Assembly (NCBI GenBank): GCA_022818135.1
Contig: JAFMSR010000005.1
Coordinates: forward strand, 22,741,079 to 22,805,078
DNA from: Saxidomus purpurata
Lineage: Eukaryota; Mollusca; Bivalvia; Venerida; Veneridae
DNA: 64,000 nucleotides
Direction of reading: 5' to 3'
Shown: in pieces, positions 26,512 to 37,600 of the stretch
How the letters are laid out: every line of letters starts with the position of its first letter
Numbering within the stretch: the stretch's first letter is position 1
Notes under the pieces: generated by a model
The model's database searches: none
What the model was told of the DNA's origin: nothing
What the model saw: only the letters and a program-made list of their open reading frames with translations
Position numbers and translations under genes: made by a program

Positions 26512-26659
26512 ATCTTTGTATTCCTTTTTTTTTTGCATGTTTATCTGTAATAACTTCATTGCCATATTAGTTGTTTGTTTGTGTATTTCAGGTGGCTTTG
26601 CCGAAGAATACAGGAGAAGATACTTGTGTTACCTGTCCAATTTTTGCCTGTTGCGTTGA
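26512..26659 (+). other. diverged terminal copy of the array unit with exon-like segment ending in a stop
   Basis: Upstream of the acceptor this copy keeps TTGCATGT, AACTTCATTG and TTGTTTGTTTGTGTATTTCA of the unit, but lacks its GC-rich middle. After the AG at 26,590-26,591 it reads GFAEEYRRRYLCYL in the same phase as the array copies, then reaches TGA at 26,657-26,659. The array donor is not conserved, so if used this would be a terminal exon. It is the oldest-looking member contiguous with the array. Confidence 0.55.
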
Positions 26660-27371
26660 TTTTTACTGAAATATGCCCTTACGGGGATGTAGATTCTGTC
26701 ATCATTTTTCTATATCCATTGTAGTAATCTTAAAGGTCCACTACTAAGCAAAAATGAAGTGACAGTTATTTCAATGGCAAGTACATTACCTTATGCAAGA
26801 CACTAAATAATGAAGATTGTCAGGTTAAAATTTACAGAAAGTGTTTGGAACACGAAGAAAAGTATGTGTATTATGTTGAAATCTGTGATTTGACAAAATG
26901 ACCACCCAGATCTTTTTAACTTTCTTCATAATGCATAGAAAAATAATTGTACATGTACTGTGGTTTATTTAGAATTTCTACATACCAACTTCCATTTTTT
27001 ATTAAAAATAACTTTTCTGTGTTTTTTAAAGTATATTTGAATGTTCGCTTTCCTTAGTATTGGACCTTGAAGAATTATTTTATTCTGAGACTAGTATGGA
27101 ATTAATTTGACTTGCAATATGTAAGGTCTTTGTAACTGTAAAGTAATGATCCCCTTGAAGATGAGGCCCTAGTGGGGTGTAGAAATTTTAAAGATTATTT
27201 TTACCTGAACAGATGCCCTTTACAATTTTTTTCAGTTATTTGTTTCATTTTGCCGGGGATATAAATTCACTGAATTTGTTTGTTGAATATATATTTTCGA
27301 AGATTACGGAAGAAATCAGTAGCCACATCGGAAAGTAAGGTTTCTTTGCTTGTGTTTTCTCTTCTTTGTAG
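26660..27371. other. AT-rich DNA downstream of the array
   Basis: No exon recognised. It may be 3' UTR or intron of the putative gene that carries the array-type exons. Confidence 0.45.
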
Positions 27372-27433
27372 ATGACTGGAGCAAATATTACAGAAAAAGG
27401 CACATGAAATCGCGTCGTACCCTGCGCTTTTGA
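27372..27433 (+). other. possible single-copy homologue of the array exon
   Basis: Follows a good acceptor (TTCTCTTCTTTGTAG). Read after two bases it gives DWSKYYRKRHMKSRRTLRF and then TGA. The core YRKRHMKSR aligns with YRRRHRYSR of the array segment at exactly the same distance from the acceptor, and the DNA shares TACAGAA, AAG, CAC, TCGCG and CGTACC in order. The upstream intron is unrelated. This suggests an ancestral exon from which the array grew. The similarity is short and untested. Confidence 0.35.
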
Positions 27434-27467
27434 TAATGCGTTGTACTTGATTTTGTTTTCCTTGCAG

Positions 27468-27561
27468 ATACATGTAACTGGACCCGTGACTAAGTATTCG
27501 TGTCGTCCCGTGCTGTTGTCTAGGACGAAGATCAAGAATATACATTTACGCATAGATTCTG
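27468..27561 (+). other. possible internal exon, phase 0 to phase 1
   Basis: Acceptor TTTCCTTGCAG and strong donor TCTG|GTAAGT. Read in phase 0 it is open (VTGPVTKYSCRPVLLSR, then KNIHLRIDS) and its phase 1 exit matches the acceptor at 28,006. Entered in phase 1 or 2 it stops quickly. No family recognised. Confidence 0.3.
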
Positions 27562-27611
27562 GTAAGTATTCTAGGATGTATTGTAGCCTTTTTATACCAT
27601 TGCATTACATG

Positions 27612-27881
27612 TGGAGCCGCCTTGGTGAAGTGGTCTAAGCGCGTTTGCCTCAGGATCGGAGAGACCCGGGTTCGATCCCCTTACGTGCTAAGTAGTACCA
27701 GTGTCCTTTAGCAAGACACGGCTAATTCCACATTGCCCCTCTCTGTGTTCGAGGCGTTAGTCTCGAGAGCAATTAATATTTGATTCCATTTGGAGTGAGT
27801 CTCGAGAGCGACTGATATAAGTTGTAAGAAAGTGTTTCGCAATCGAAAGAAAAAAAATGGCTTAAAATAAATAAATAAATA
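27612..27881 (+). mobile_element. tRNA-derived SINE-like element, copy 2
   Basis: The tRNA-like head has an A-box region TGGTGAAGTGGTC and a clear B box GGTTCGATCCC. The tail shared with copy 1 includes GAGTGAGTCTCGAGAGCGAC, ATATAAGTTGTAA and TTTCGCAATC. The AGTCTCGAGAGC segment is duplicated inside the body. It ends in poly-A and AAAT repeats. Confidence 0.85.
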
Positions 27882-28005
27882 ATTATTTTAATGTTTTCAA
27901 GCATTGTATTTGACTAGTTAAAACAAACGTATATAAAATTTTGTAAAACATGACTTCTATAAAAATGATGGGACATTTGCAATCGAAATTACATTTACAT
28001 TTCAG

Positions 28006-28073
28006 GTACTAAGACGTCTTGCACATGCAGAACTGGAAGACACACTCACAGAATGGTTGATGGCAAATTATGA
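28006..28073 (+). other. possible terminal exon ending in TGA
   Basis: Acceptor ACATTTCAG. In phase 1 it reads TKTSCTCRTGRHTHRMVDGK to TGA. DNA around CAGAACTGGAAGACAC resembles CAGAAGAAGACAC of the array exon with a 3-nt insertion, so it may be another relative, or just the last exon after 27,468-27,561. Unproven. Confidence 0.28.
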
Positions 28074-28407
28074 ATGAGGTAGAATGCAGTATTTCTTGTT
28101 TTTTAACACAACGTAAATGCCAGTAGCTCACTAAAACCCATGTTATTGGAACGAGATGATTATGCATATTCATAATCTATTTACACCAGTCTCGCTAAAA
28201 GTTAAAATGTCAATATTTGAAAGTTACATTAATGCTTCATACGATAGCTGATTGAAACTGTTCTGTCTGAATAGCAAACGGAAGATATTGACCACAATGC
28301 ACGGACGTGAAGGCTGATCATGATATACACTTGCTGCAAAGGAAAAAATATTTGACACCAGCAGCATAATAGTTAATCATAGCATGTATGTCATTGGTTG
28401 TTATTAG

Positions 28408-28536
28408 TGTTGTATGAGTTTAATGCCCATAACAACTTTATTTCGGTTAATTTACTAGGTGGGCAGTTTACACCCGACCGTTTAGAGGTTACAGTGATTC
28501 CAAGTCAGCGACTCTAGCTACTCGACCACGGAAGTA
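28408..28536 (-). repeat. truncated copy of a dispersed tRNA-like repeat
   Basis: Shares GTTGTA(T/G)GAGTTTAA, GGACAGTTTA-like sequence and GTTACAGTGATTCCAAGTCA with 30,868-31,106, and lacks the middle portion. On the minus strand the CGACCAC end corresponds to the tRNA-like head. Confidence 0.65.
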
Positions 28537-28589
28537 CTTCCAGGTAGTTATTTGCTAGATTATTTCTTTTAGTAGTTTGAATTCAAAAT

Positions 28590-29015
28590 TTTAAAGTTAT
28601 AGACATTATGTGCATCTCACATATTTTTGGTGACAGTTTTATAATAGCAATTTTTGGTTGCTGTGCATTTAAATGTGTTAAATTAACAAGTATGCCGCAT
28701 TAGTATTTGAAGTTGGTGCTTTAGATATAAAAAAGATTGGACTGATAAAATGATAGTTGATTGTGTCGTTGTTGATGTTGGTAGAGATTTTGGCAGTGGA
28801 AGGGAAGCAACTCCTGCATGCAGTTGTTCTTTTCATAAATTGACTCTCCCAGTCAAATAAGAAAATCAATATTTGGAAAGTTATTTTTTTCATACTGGTA
28901 ACGGGAAGAGTTTGGTGTATTGGGTTAAAAGCTATTATTTCCTCTACGCTTTTGTACAAACACCATTTTCAGCTGGAATTTTACTTGAAAAGATACGCAT
29001 AATGTCACTTTAAAG
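28590..29015. mobile_element. non-autonomous TIR element, copy A
   Basis: The ends GACATTATGTGCATCT and AGATACGCATAATGTC are inverted copies, flanked inside by TTAAAG and CTTTAA. The interior (GCATTAGTATTTGAAGTTGG, TGGTAGAGATTTTGGCAGTG and others) is the reverse complement of 47,282-47,725. It encodes no transposase and has the size and form of a MITE. Confidence 0.8.
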
Positions 29016-29106
29016 TTTTGCATTATTTTCAGCATGTTCCATGTCAGTTGTATATAATATTTTTCTCATTTCTGATAACTAACAATCATGTATGGTTTTT
29101 TTTCAG

Positions 29107-29159
29107 GATTTGATGTCTACATAGAAGGATATAAAGTGTCCACTCCAGCAAGTGTTTAG
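29107..29159 (+). other. possible terminal exon ending in TAG
   Basis: Preceded by a long T tract and CAG. In phase 1 it reads FDVYIEGYKVSTPASV to TAG. It shares acceptor phase with the segments at 26,592, 27,372 and 28,006, but its similarity to the array peptide is minimal. Confidence 0.2.
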
Positions 29160-30139
29160 CAACCAACGAGATAGTTCTTGCTTCCATAACTTTCACTGCA
29201 GATGTATTTATATCTGTTTTATGTACTGCCAAAGCAAATGAACAAGGCACGCTGAAGTTATTTAGTTACTGTTGATTTTGAGTGATAGTGGTCGTCAAAT
29301 TTTTGCTGGTATAGTGCTGAAGATGGGAATTGTTGTCTGCTGACTGCTTTAGTCTCAGGAAATGTACAAACGTGCTTGATTTACCATGATATTAACACGG
29401 GATGAAACTAGAAGTGACCGTTAACCAAAACAATTTTGACCACAGGGACGAAAACCAGATATCTTTTTCCGCAAAACTGTTCACAGAGACATTTCAACCT
29501 GCTTTCAAATCTAATCACAGGACATGTTTTGGATAAAAAGAGTTTCATATTATGGAACCAAGTGTTAAATCTATAAATGTTGTGTAATTGTGTATGTTCC
29601 AGGTCTTAATTTTGATGGCCGTTGATCAAGTTTGGATGTTAAACTTATTCGTGGCATTTATATTACCATGAAAGATGCCGGGAAATTTGGCTGTTATTTG
29701 AACAAGAAAAACAAACTATATCTAACCTTGCTGTATAGATCGATAGTATATCCTATAAATGTAAAGCAGTATATTTTTTTTAAAGAATATGAAACCCTTT
29801 CTGATAATAATTTATATAAATACGAAAGAAAGGCAAGAAAACGTTTAAATATTTACCATTCTAATAATAATCTAGTCTGCGTATTGATTTTACGTACCAT
29901 AACGGAGGGCAAGTACACGCTTCCGTATGATTTTATCGAGCAACAGTATAGATATTTTTAAGTTAAATGTTTCAGATTTCCAAATTGTTCATGATTTGTT
30001 TCTATCATTAGTACATGCCACTTCATCAAATCAAATTGATAGAAAATCATTTTACAACTCGGCAGGTCAAATACGATATGGTCATTTTTAAACTATGTTT
30101 AGTAGGAATAAAATTGTTATATATATCTATGTTATTTAG
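29160..30139. other. no supported gene; a 109-codon frame of unknown status
   Basis: The frame at 29,632-29,961 (+) starts MDVKLIRGIYITMKDAGKFG. It is rich in Tyr, Asn and Lys as expected of AT-rich DNA and has no known domain. It could sit in a 3' UTR of the putative gene upstream. Confidence 0.4.
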
Positions 30140-30370
30140 CTATAACTTTAGCAATGCTTGTTTGTTAACGATACTAAACCTAGTAAACCATGGGTGAATG
30201 TATTACATTTAATTGTGATTATCAAATTGATGGGTATGATCACTTAGTTTACTGCTATAACTTTAGCAATGCTTGTTTGTTAACGATACTAAACCTAGTA
30301 AACCATTGATGAATGTATCACATTTATTTGTGATTATCATATTGAAGGGTATAATCACTCAGTTTTCTGC
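30140..30370 (+). repeat. tandem duplication of about 115 bp
   Basis: The segment starting CTATAACTTTAGCAATGCTT at 30,140 is repeated from 30,255 with a few substitutions. A simple two-copy duplication. Confidence 0.9.
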
Positions 30371-30514
30371 TACTCTGTTAGGTATCAATGTTGTATTACG
30401 TCGAAATAGTATTTGAAAATAGAAGCATTTTCTTTAACCGTTCTTCCTGTTCACACATATACGTCGCCATCCTTTCTGCATCGGCAGGTTGTATGTCATG
30501 CAGTTTAAAATATT

Positions 30515-30572
30515 GTATGAATAAATAACAATGATAACAATAACAATTATAACAATAACAATGATAACTATT
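30515..30572 (+). repeat. AATAACAATGAT-type microsatellite
   Basis: Irregular runs of AATAACAATGATAACAAT. An AATAAA within its start could act as a polyadenylation signal for upstream transcripts, but nothing proves this. Confidence 0.7.
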
Positions 30573-30867
30573 TAAAGCACAAATATCATATTAAGTATGA
30601 TGTTAACCATGTCACGGTAATGTTTGCTCTTTTCATAAACGCCACATTCCATCGCACAATAGAATATGCATACATTTTGTATTTACACTTCTACTAGGAT
30701 CTGCTAATGACAGAAATATGAAAGCATTCATTGTATCTTAAGTTTTTCTTACTTTACTATAATGTAGCATGTCCATCTTAAAGTGGTGCATAACTTTGAT
30801 ATACATGTAAATGTATTTATAGCTAGAGGCATGATTAAAGTCCCCTGATCACTTTGGATGTCTTATC

Positions 30868-31106
30868 GTTGTAGGAGTTTAACGCACATTCCAACCATAT
30901 TTTGATCATTTTAAACGTGCGGACAGTTTATCTAACACTCGTTCCTGGGAAGAACAAGTACTAGACTCCTATACTCCGTAAGAAACTGCCCTATGTTTGA
31001 CCTTACGAGACATGGTCGGTAGCAAGCCTCGAACCCATGACCCTCAATCAATGATAAGTTACAGTGATTCCAAGTCAACTACTCAAACCATTCGACAACG
31101 GAGGGA
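30868..31106 (-). mobile_element. tRNA-like dispersed repeat (SINE-like)
   Basis: On the minus strand it opens with CTCCCTCCGTTGTCGAATGG, reads on to TTACAGTGATTCCAAGTCAACT as its complement, and contains GGGTTCGAGGCTTGC, a B-box-like string. The copy at 28,408 shares both ends. Confidence 0.65.
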
Positions 31107-32400
31107 GAAAATGTCTTAACCGCGAAATAGACTGTATTTATACAAGAAACATACCAATTCTCGTTTTTTAGATAGAAGATATGTGTTGTAAATATAGTAC
31201 ATGAAATGCTAATTCTGATAATACGTTTTAGTAAAGAAGTGACATAGATACGAAATAATGGTATACGACGATATTGTCTAAGAGTAAATAGAACGAAATT
31301 AAATCTATTTGTAAATTCATTTATTCTTTTTGAGTAAGTCTAAATTGAGCATGGGACTATATATATAGATAATACTGTAGTACTGTACCTTTAAAATTTG
31401 ATACTTATTTATCTTTCATAAAGAACGTTTCGTTTTAGTAACTTAAAAACATTTTATGATATCACAAAAATGTAGCATCAAAAGTATTGATATATTCCGT
31501 AGATACCCCCCACCCCCCCAACACATTTAATTAAAATGTACATGAAATTGTTTTGTTTTTTTTTTTTTGTTTTTTTTTGTAATTGTGCTTATTAGGTCCA
31601 CCAACCTCTACAGAGGCTATAACCGGTACATGAAATTGTTTGTAGAATATTATATATGTACCCTCCCACAAAATTTCCGGTCTTCTGATTCGCCAACTAG
31701 CCTTGTATAGTTGTATAGATATTAATTTTAATATTTGAAACTGCAAATCATAAGTCTTAAAGCAATGATACTAGGTCAATTTTAAAGGACTCCTTTTGAA
31801 CACTTTTTTATACCAAATCATAAAAACGGTCAAAAAGTTTTTTTTTAGATCTTTACGTGTCCGTCATATAGCGCCTACTGGAATAGAGAAAGATCAGTCT
31901 GGGACAATTGACGAAAAGCTAAAACAGAATTCAATTCAAACCAAAAGATCAAGGACTGTTACGGGTGCCACCAAATAGCGTAACATAAAAAAGCTCTATG
32001 ATTAACTATAAGATAGCAGAAAGACGCAAATCCTTTTGAATAATGCACATGGTTGTCATTTATGTTGGTAAAACTTGTGCCCAACCCATTTGCTTTATAC
32101 ATAATTTAGGCTAGAAGCTTTGTAATTTTGCTTAATGCCGAATAAATGTTGTTGTTGTTGTTGTTGTTGTATAAACAGTTTTATTCGTATGATATTTATT
32201 ACATTCATTTGTTGTATATTTATTGTTCATTGTATATGTGATACATATTCTTTGTTAAGCAAAAAAATTTATGATTGAAACATAAAGACGCATAAATGAA
32301 CAACTTGCTATATATCAGATAAAAAAATAAAACTTGCATAGCTTGCCTAACTTGAGATCAATCGCAATCTACGCACAAAAAGTGTACCCCAGAAGCAAAT
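31107..32400. other. no gene; C- and T-rich tracts and a repeat fragment
   Basis: Contains a C-rich tract at 31,505-31,520, a long T tract at about 31,550-31,580, the fragment GGTCCACCAACCTCTACAGA (31,596) that matches the repeat at 33,167, and a TTG microsatellite at about 32,149-32,170. Confidence 0.5.
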
Positions 32401-32584
32401 ACAGTAAACTCCGTTTATAACGGACTCCTTGGGGCCTTTAAAATTTATTCCTTATATCCAGAGTTTGTTATATTCGTATATTTTCATATATAATATACAA
32501 AGAAAAAAATTCGGGTAGAGAAAGTATGTTCCTTATATCCGGATTTTCGCTATATCCGGAGTCGTTATATACGGAGTTTACTGT
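32401..32584. mobile_element. short TIR element with near-palindromic ends
   Basis: Ends ACAGTAAACTCCGTTTATAACG and its inverted partner CGTTATATACGGAGTTTACTGT. The interior is itself partly palindromic (CTTATATCC repeated, GGATTTTCGCTATATCCGG). A MITE-like foldback; a decayed relative is at 1,612. Confidence 0.85.
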
Positions 32585-33050
32585 ACATAACTACATGTAA
32601 TGTTTCAACACAAAACAGTCGTAAGTTGTATTTCGGTATATCAGAACTCTTCTTTCCTCTTATTTGCGACAGGAACAGGTTTTCGGTCATCAACAATTCT
32701 CTGTCGTCTGACTTCTCAAATAAATCATTGTCACCTGAAGAAAACCTCCATAATGGTTTACGTGTGCCATTTTATTCATAAGTATGTAGTCAGATAAATG
32801 TCAAGCTTGTGTTAACCGAAAAGTTTAATATTTCTAAGTAATAGGTAGCTTGAGTGTGTGTATCGCTCTACAAGTGGTCATGAAAGGTTGCTAATTCAAG
32901 AAATGTTGGTAAACCCATACACAAATTCCGTCATTCAGTCGAACACAACGTCGAATAAGGATAACTACTTCTGCAAAAATCAAATAATTATCCCAATTGA
33001 GGTTTTAAGTAAAGTTAAGTGATTGTTTATTATAATGTCACCCCTGCTTG
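32585..33050. other. no gene seen
   Basis: Short frames only, no recognisable protein, repeat or splice-site pattern. Confidence 0.5.
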
Positions 33051-33343
33051 AAGGGCCAGACATTTTTGACATATGAGACACCTTCTTTCTGAGCACACTT
33101 ACCTCCCGTACCCTATCCTTTTAATGCCAGGCACCAGGCAGGTAGTTTGAGTTTTTGCTTTTTGGGTCCACCATCCTCGTTCGAGGTATATAAGCGGTAC
33201 GACCCACCCAGGCAGGTAGGCATACGGTAAACATTATCTAACTAGCTGGCAGCTCACCAACTGGCCATATCAGAACGGACCCCTGCTGGAATTCTAACCT
33301 TCGACCTCCCGCTCCCAAGGCGGATGCCTAAACCATTATGTAA
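33051..33343 (-). mobile_element. SINE-like repeat with tRNA-like head on the minus strand
   Basis: Read on the minus strand from 33,343: AATGGTTTAGGCATCCGCC (A-box-like), then GGTCGAAGGTTAGAATTCC (B-box-like). Its body carries GGTCCACCATCCTCGTTCGA, which recurs in altered form at 31,596. Confidence 0.6.
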
Positions 33344-34559
33344 TAAAAACTCTATTATTTCACTTTTCTTTCACTATTCTTCTGCGCTCACGCTCTATTT
33401 GACTTGTTTTACTCACTTGAAGAAATACAGTGTTGCATCCACCAAAACCCTACCCCAAAACATCTTACCAAGAAACCAACGATTTTCAAATATCCCTACA
33501 GTGTAGTGCTAACTATAGTGCTAAAATATTGCATAGCAATTACAAAGTTGCGCTTAATAAGTATATTTGTAAATATAATAAACCTTGTGTATCACATTGC
33601 TTCGTGCATTTTATGAAATAAAATAAAATAAAAAATACGATGCCAGGTATCGAACCCAGACCGTTTGTGTGACCTCCTAAACTTCAGTCGAGTATATACG
33701 GATTCACTCAACAATGTTGTACTTAAATTCAGTAAAATATTTTTGTAACAAGTACATAAAAACTTTAATCGGTCTCAGTCCAAACTAAGATATATCGCTG
33801 CATACGGTCTCTGGGGTCGTATTCATTAAACGGCAAAGTATTAAGCTTAATTGATCACCAACATTCTCAGATAAAAGCTTAAGTCCGATATTTAAGCCAA
33901 AATTAAGACTAGACTTTTTAAGTAAAGAAAGAATATAGATTATCTGGCTACAGAAACGAGAAATTCAAAACTGGTTTTATATTTATTTCATTTGTAGCAA
34001 ATATTGGCCTGGCTGTTTGTTTAAGGTATATTTATTCAAATATAAAAATGAAATATAAGCGTTTAGCTCGGGTAATGGTAGCAAAAAACAGAACTGTATG
34101 CTAATAATGCCTTTCAACACATTACAAAGAACAGACTAATGTATTTCATTGCTTTTTTCCGTCAGCTATATTATATTCATGCATTTCTTTTATTGAATGA
34201 TGAATGTTTTACAGTTTACACAACATTTTTCAAACAACTGAAGAGTACTTTCCGCTACATTATTTCTAAGAGTGTCTTTCTGTTGGAACTTGATCAAACA
34301 AAAGTTCATTAAGCGTCATTTCCAGCCGTGACAAGGAATGTTTGCAACATCTTCACATGTAGATCTATCCTGAAAAACATACAAAATTTTGGACAGCAAT
34401 TGATTGTGGTGGGAGGATGGGTTTTATATATTTTGTAAACACTACAATGACCAATTTGATAATATGAACAAATCTTGGCGAGAAATGAATTTATTTATTG
34501 TTTTACGTTCATTGAACACATTATTGACAACACTATTAGCATATTGACCGTAATGGATT
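33344..34559. other. no gene seen
   Basis: AT-rich. Contains an AAAAT microsatellite near 33,617-33,635 and a weak reverse B-box-like string (TATCGAACCCAGACC) at about 33,648. Overlapping short frames at 33,324-33,621 look spurious. Confidence 0.5.
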
Positions 34560-34645
34560 ACTTGTTATTTTCATCGTAGTGGATTAGTTGTTTTTTCATC
34601 GTAGTGGGTTAGTTGTTTTTTCATCGTAGTGGATTAATTGTTTAA
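34560..34645 (+). repeat. 26-bp tandem repeat, about three copies
   Basis: Unit TTTTCATCGTAGTGGATTAG plus TTGTTT, three times with one substitution each. Confidence 0.85.
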
Positions 34646-37600
34646 TGTTCCTCGTTATATGTGACTGAGACATAACGCATGCATGCTCGTATACACGGGA
34701 GGGAATTTGAGCAGACAAAAATAGTTTTTGACTGTAGAGTGATCTACTGTGTAAACTATTCTTTGTAAAGTATACGAAACTCAAATCCTTCTTTGCGCAT
34801 AAAAGAGAAATATTCAATACTGTTAGAACTGAACTTTTAGTTTGTCAGGAGGTAAAAACTTGCTGGCGGTCGGGATTGAGCTTTTTTCGTATTTGTTCTG
34901 TCTTTTATGGCGTTCGCTTCCGGTGCGTAGGATCCTTGGTTCGAATTCAAAATGGAAAAGAAGTTGTGTCTTTGGGTAAAGACGTTGATGCCTTAGTTGT
35001 GAACGAATAAAAGAAATGAAAACCCCGCTGTCGTTCTCCGAATGAACTAAAGAATGTTTCTTCGTGGGCGAACTTTAAAATAAATTCACAATTGGTATAA
35101 TGCAATAAACACGACATAATATCTAGCTGTTCTTGGCCTAAAGTGACGGAAGCACGATTGATGATGTGATCAGATGAAGGCCCAAATGATGAAATACACA
35201 AAATAATCCCTTAGCACCACCAATATCTCTTACTATAAAAAAAGGTAGCAGAAAGGGTATGCCTTAACAGAAAAAGCTTGGTTTTGACATTTAAGTTAGG
35301 AAGTCTGATAATACTTATTGTTTAATTCAAATTATGTCTGGTACTTCGGCTTAGATATTTTGGTCCGTAGACCTCTACCAAGTTTGTTCAAATCTTGCCC
35401 CTGGGCCCAAGGGGTTACCTGTTTTACATATACTTATATAGGAAAAAATTTAAACATCGTCTCAAAACCACAATGCATAGAGCTCATGTATTTGGTATGT
35501 AATATCTACCAAGCTTGCTCGAATCATGCCGCTGAAAGATAACTTTCACAAAGGTTAGGTTTAAAGTTTCTAAAGCAATGTCGACGATACCATTTACTAT
35601 TCCAAATAATCTGGATTTTCGTGATTGTACATGTATGGAATAACACGCAATGTTACGAAAACCTTTCAGATGATTTTTGTATGACTTTATTAAGTTCATT
35701 AACGTTTATTCAATCAAAAAGAGGCGATACTCATTAAAAAGGATGTAAAATTGATACAAAACAAAGATATTTTACTGAATAAAAGTTAATCAAAGAAAAC
35801 AAACTTATTCAACGTACATATGAGACAAAGTAAAGTCTAGTCTGAATATAGTTCAAGAATACAAAATGTACACTAAGACCCTACACATGACGCGGAGGAC
35901 AGTCTTGGGTCAGGCGTCAAGAAAATTTGAAGTCGTGGATAAACTGCTGTATGAATGATAGGGAAAACGCGAAAACAGAAAACTTCGATTCGTAATGATA
36001 TGAGAAAAACGATAAGGTTTGCAGAACAGTATTTTAAATGATACCCCCCCCCCCCACCCCGTAGCTCACCTTGCGCTTTATGCGTTGGAAATCACCACAT
36101 TGCGGTCAGCGTTATATGCGGCCGCACTATATGCGGCATTACAAAGCACGTCGTGCTCAATTCTTACATACCGAATCGGGCTATCCGCAGTTTTCACCAG
36201 TGCTGGAAAATCTCATATTACATCCCCCCTGTAATATGAATTTCGTGAATTACTTGTGACGTAACGTTATACACCCTTTCAATTAATCGATAATCTACTG
36301 ACCAAGAGTTGCGTCCCTTACCGGCTGTGACGTCATACGATGATAAATTGCACAAATGAAACCATCGCTGATAGTTCGCAAATATCAATCAGGTTAAACA
36401 AGTTTTTACGGCGTAATTGGTAATGATTTTGTCATTTTATACATCATTTCTACTTTTATTATCATAATCATAATATATATAGATATGTTAACTGTGAAAA
36501 AGTCGGCGATTATTTAGAAATATTTTAGAAATAAATTGTGTGTTTTCGAATAAAGTTTAGGGATGCTGTAATTGTTCTGCTTAGAAATAAACAAAAATGA
36601 ATAACGTGATTTACATGATTTAAAGTAATTAATGCATAGTTTAGTGAGAATTATTGTCAAGAAACATTTTTAAAAAAATACGAGCTATGGGGCAGGAATA
36701 CTCTATAGACAGTTCTGCTAAGGGGATAATGTCCGTTTACTGTAAAAAGTTGCCATATGTCTGGACTAATTATGTTACTAAGGCCTATTGTTTTAACAAT
36801 CAATGACATAATTAGAAATATTAATTTTTATAAACACCATCTTTTTTCATTTCCATGCAATTTATTAATAGATTCTATATCTTTTCAATGTAAGGTTATG
36901 AAATGAAAACTAAAATGAAAGGTACAACATAAATGTGCAACATAACTTGAAAGTTGCATCATACAGCAAACTGTTTTCGTGTTAAAATGTGAACTATTAG
37001 TGATAATAACATTGTCAAATTTAATAAGATGTGTGTTACAATTAATTGGTGCCCTACTGCAGTGTACATGTCATAAAACATCAGGTGGCCACGAAATGCC
37101 CTTGGGCATAATCATGTACAATACACAGAGTGCCATAAAACCCCTATGAAAGGTCCAGTGATCGCATAAACAGCTAACCAATTAGTGACAAATTTGGTGA
37201 CCAGTTATTGATATGTAGCATTCATGTGAATTTATGGTTGAGTGTGAAACTAGTGTTAACTGAGATGAAATCTAATATGAAATCTAAGAAGCGATACTGT
37301 CACGCATTGATATTACTAGATCTGTCTCATCTTACAAATCAAGAGTAACAGATTATTAGTTTAGTTAAAATCATCTTTTGTTTTTCAACAAACACATATG
37401 TTAATACAGTGACATATATACACAACGAAACAAAATGCAATTTGTCGGGCCACAAGTTCTTTCAACTTAGCAAACGGCCCTTCCCAGAATGAAAATATTA
37501 AACAAATTAATTATAAATATGAAATACATAGTACTTGTTTTCTTAACTAAATATTTTGTGTCCGAGATCCCAACGCCGTGGATGACTGTTCCCAGTTTGG

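Noticed and set aside
29632..29961. 109-codon frame as a small gene
   Set aside because: Composition is that of AT-rich DNA, no domain, no splice or promoter context, and it lies where a 3' UTR could be.
34860..34950. SINE at the TTGGTTCGAATTC string
   Set aside because: A B-box-like word is present, but there is no clear A box, tail or second copy.
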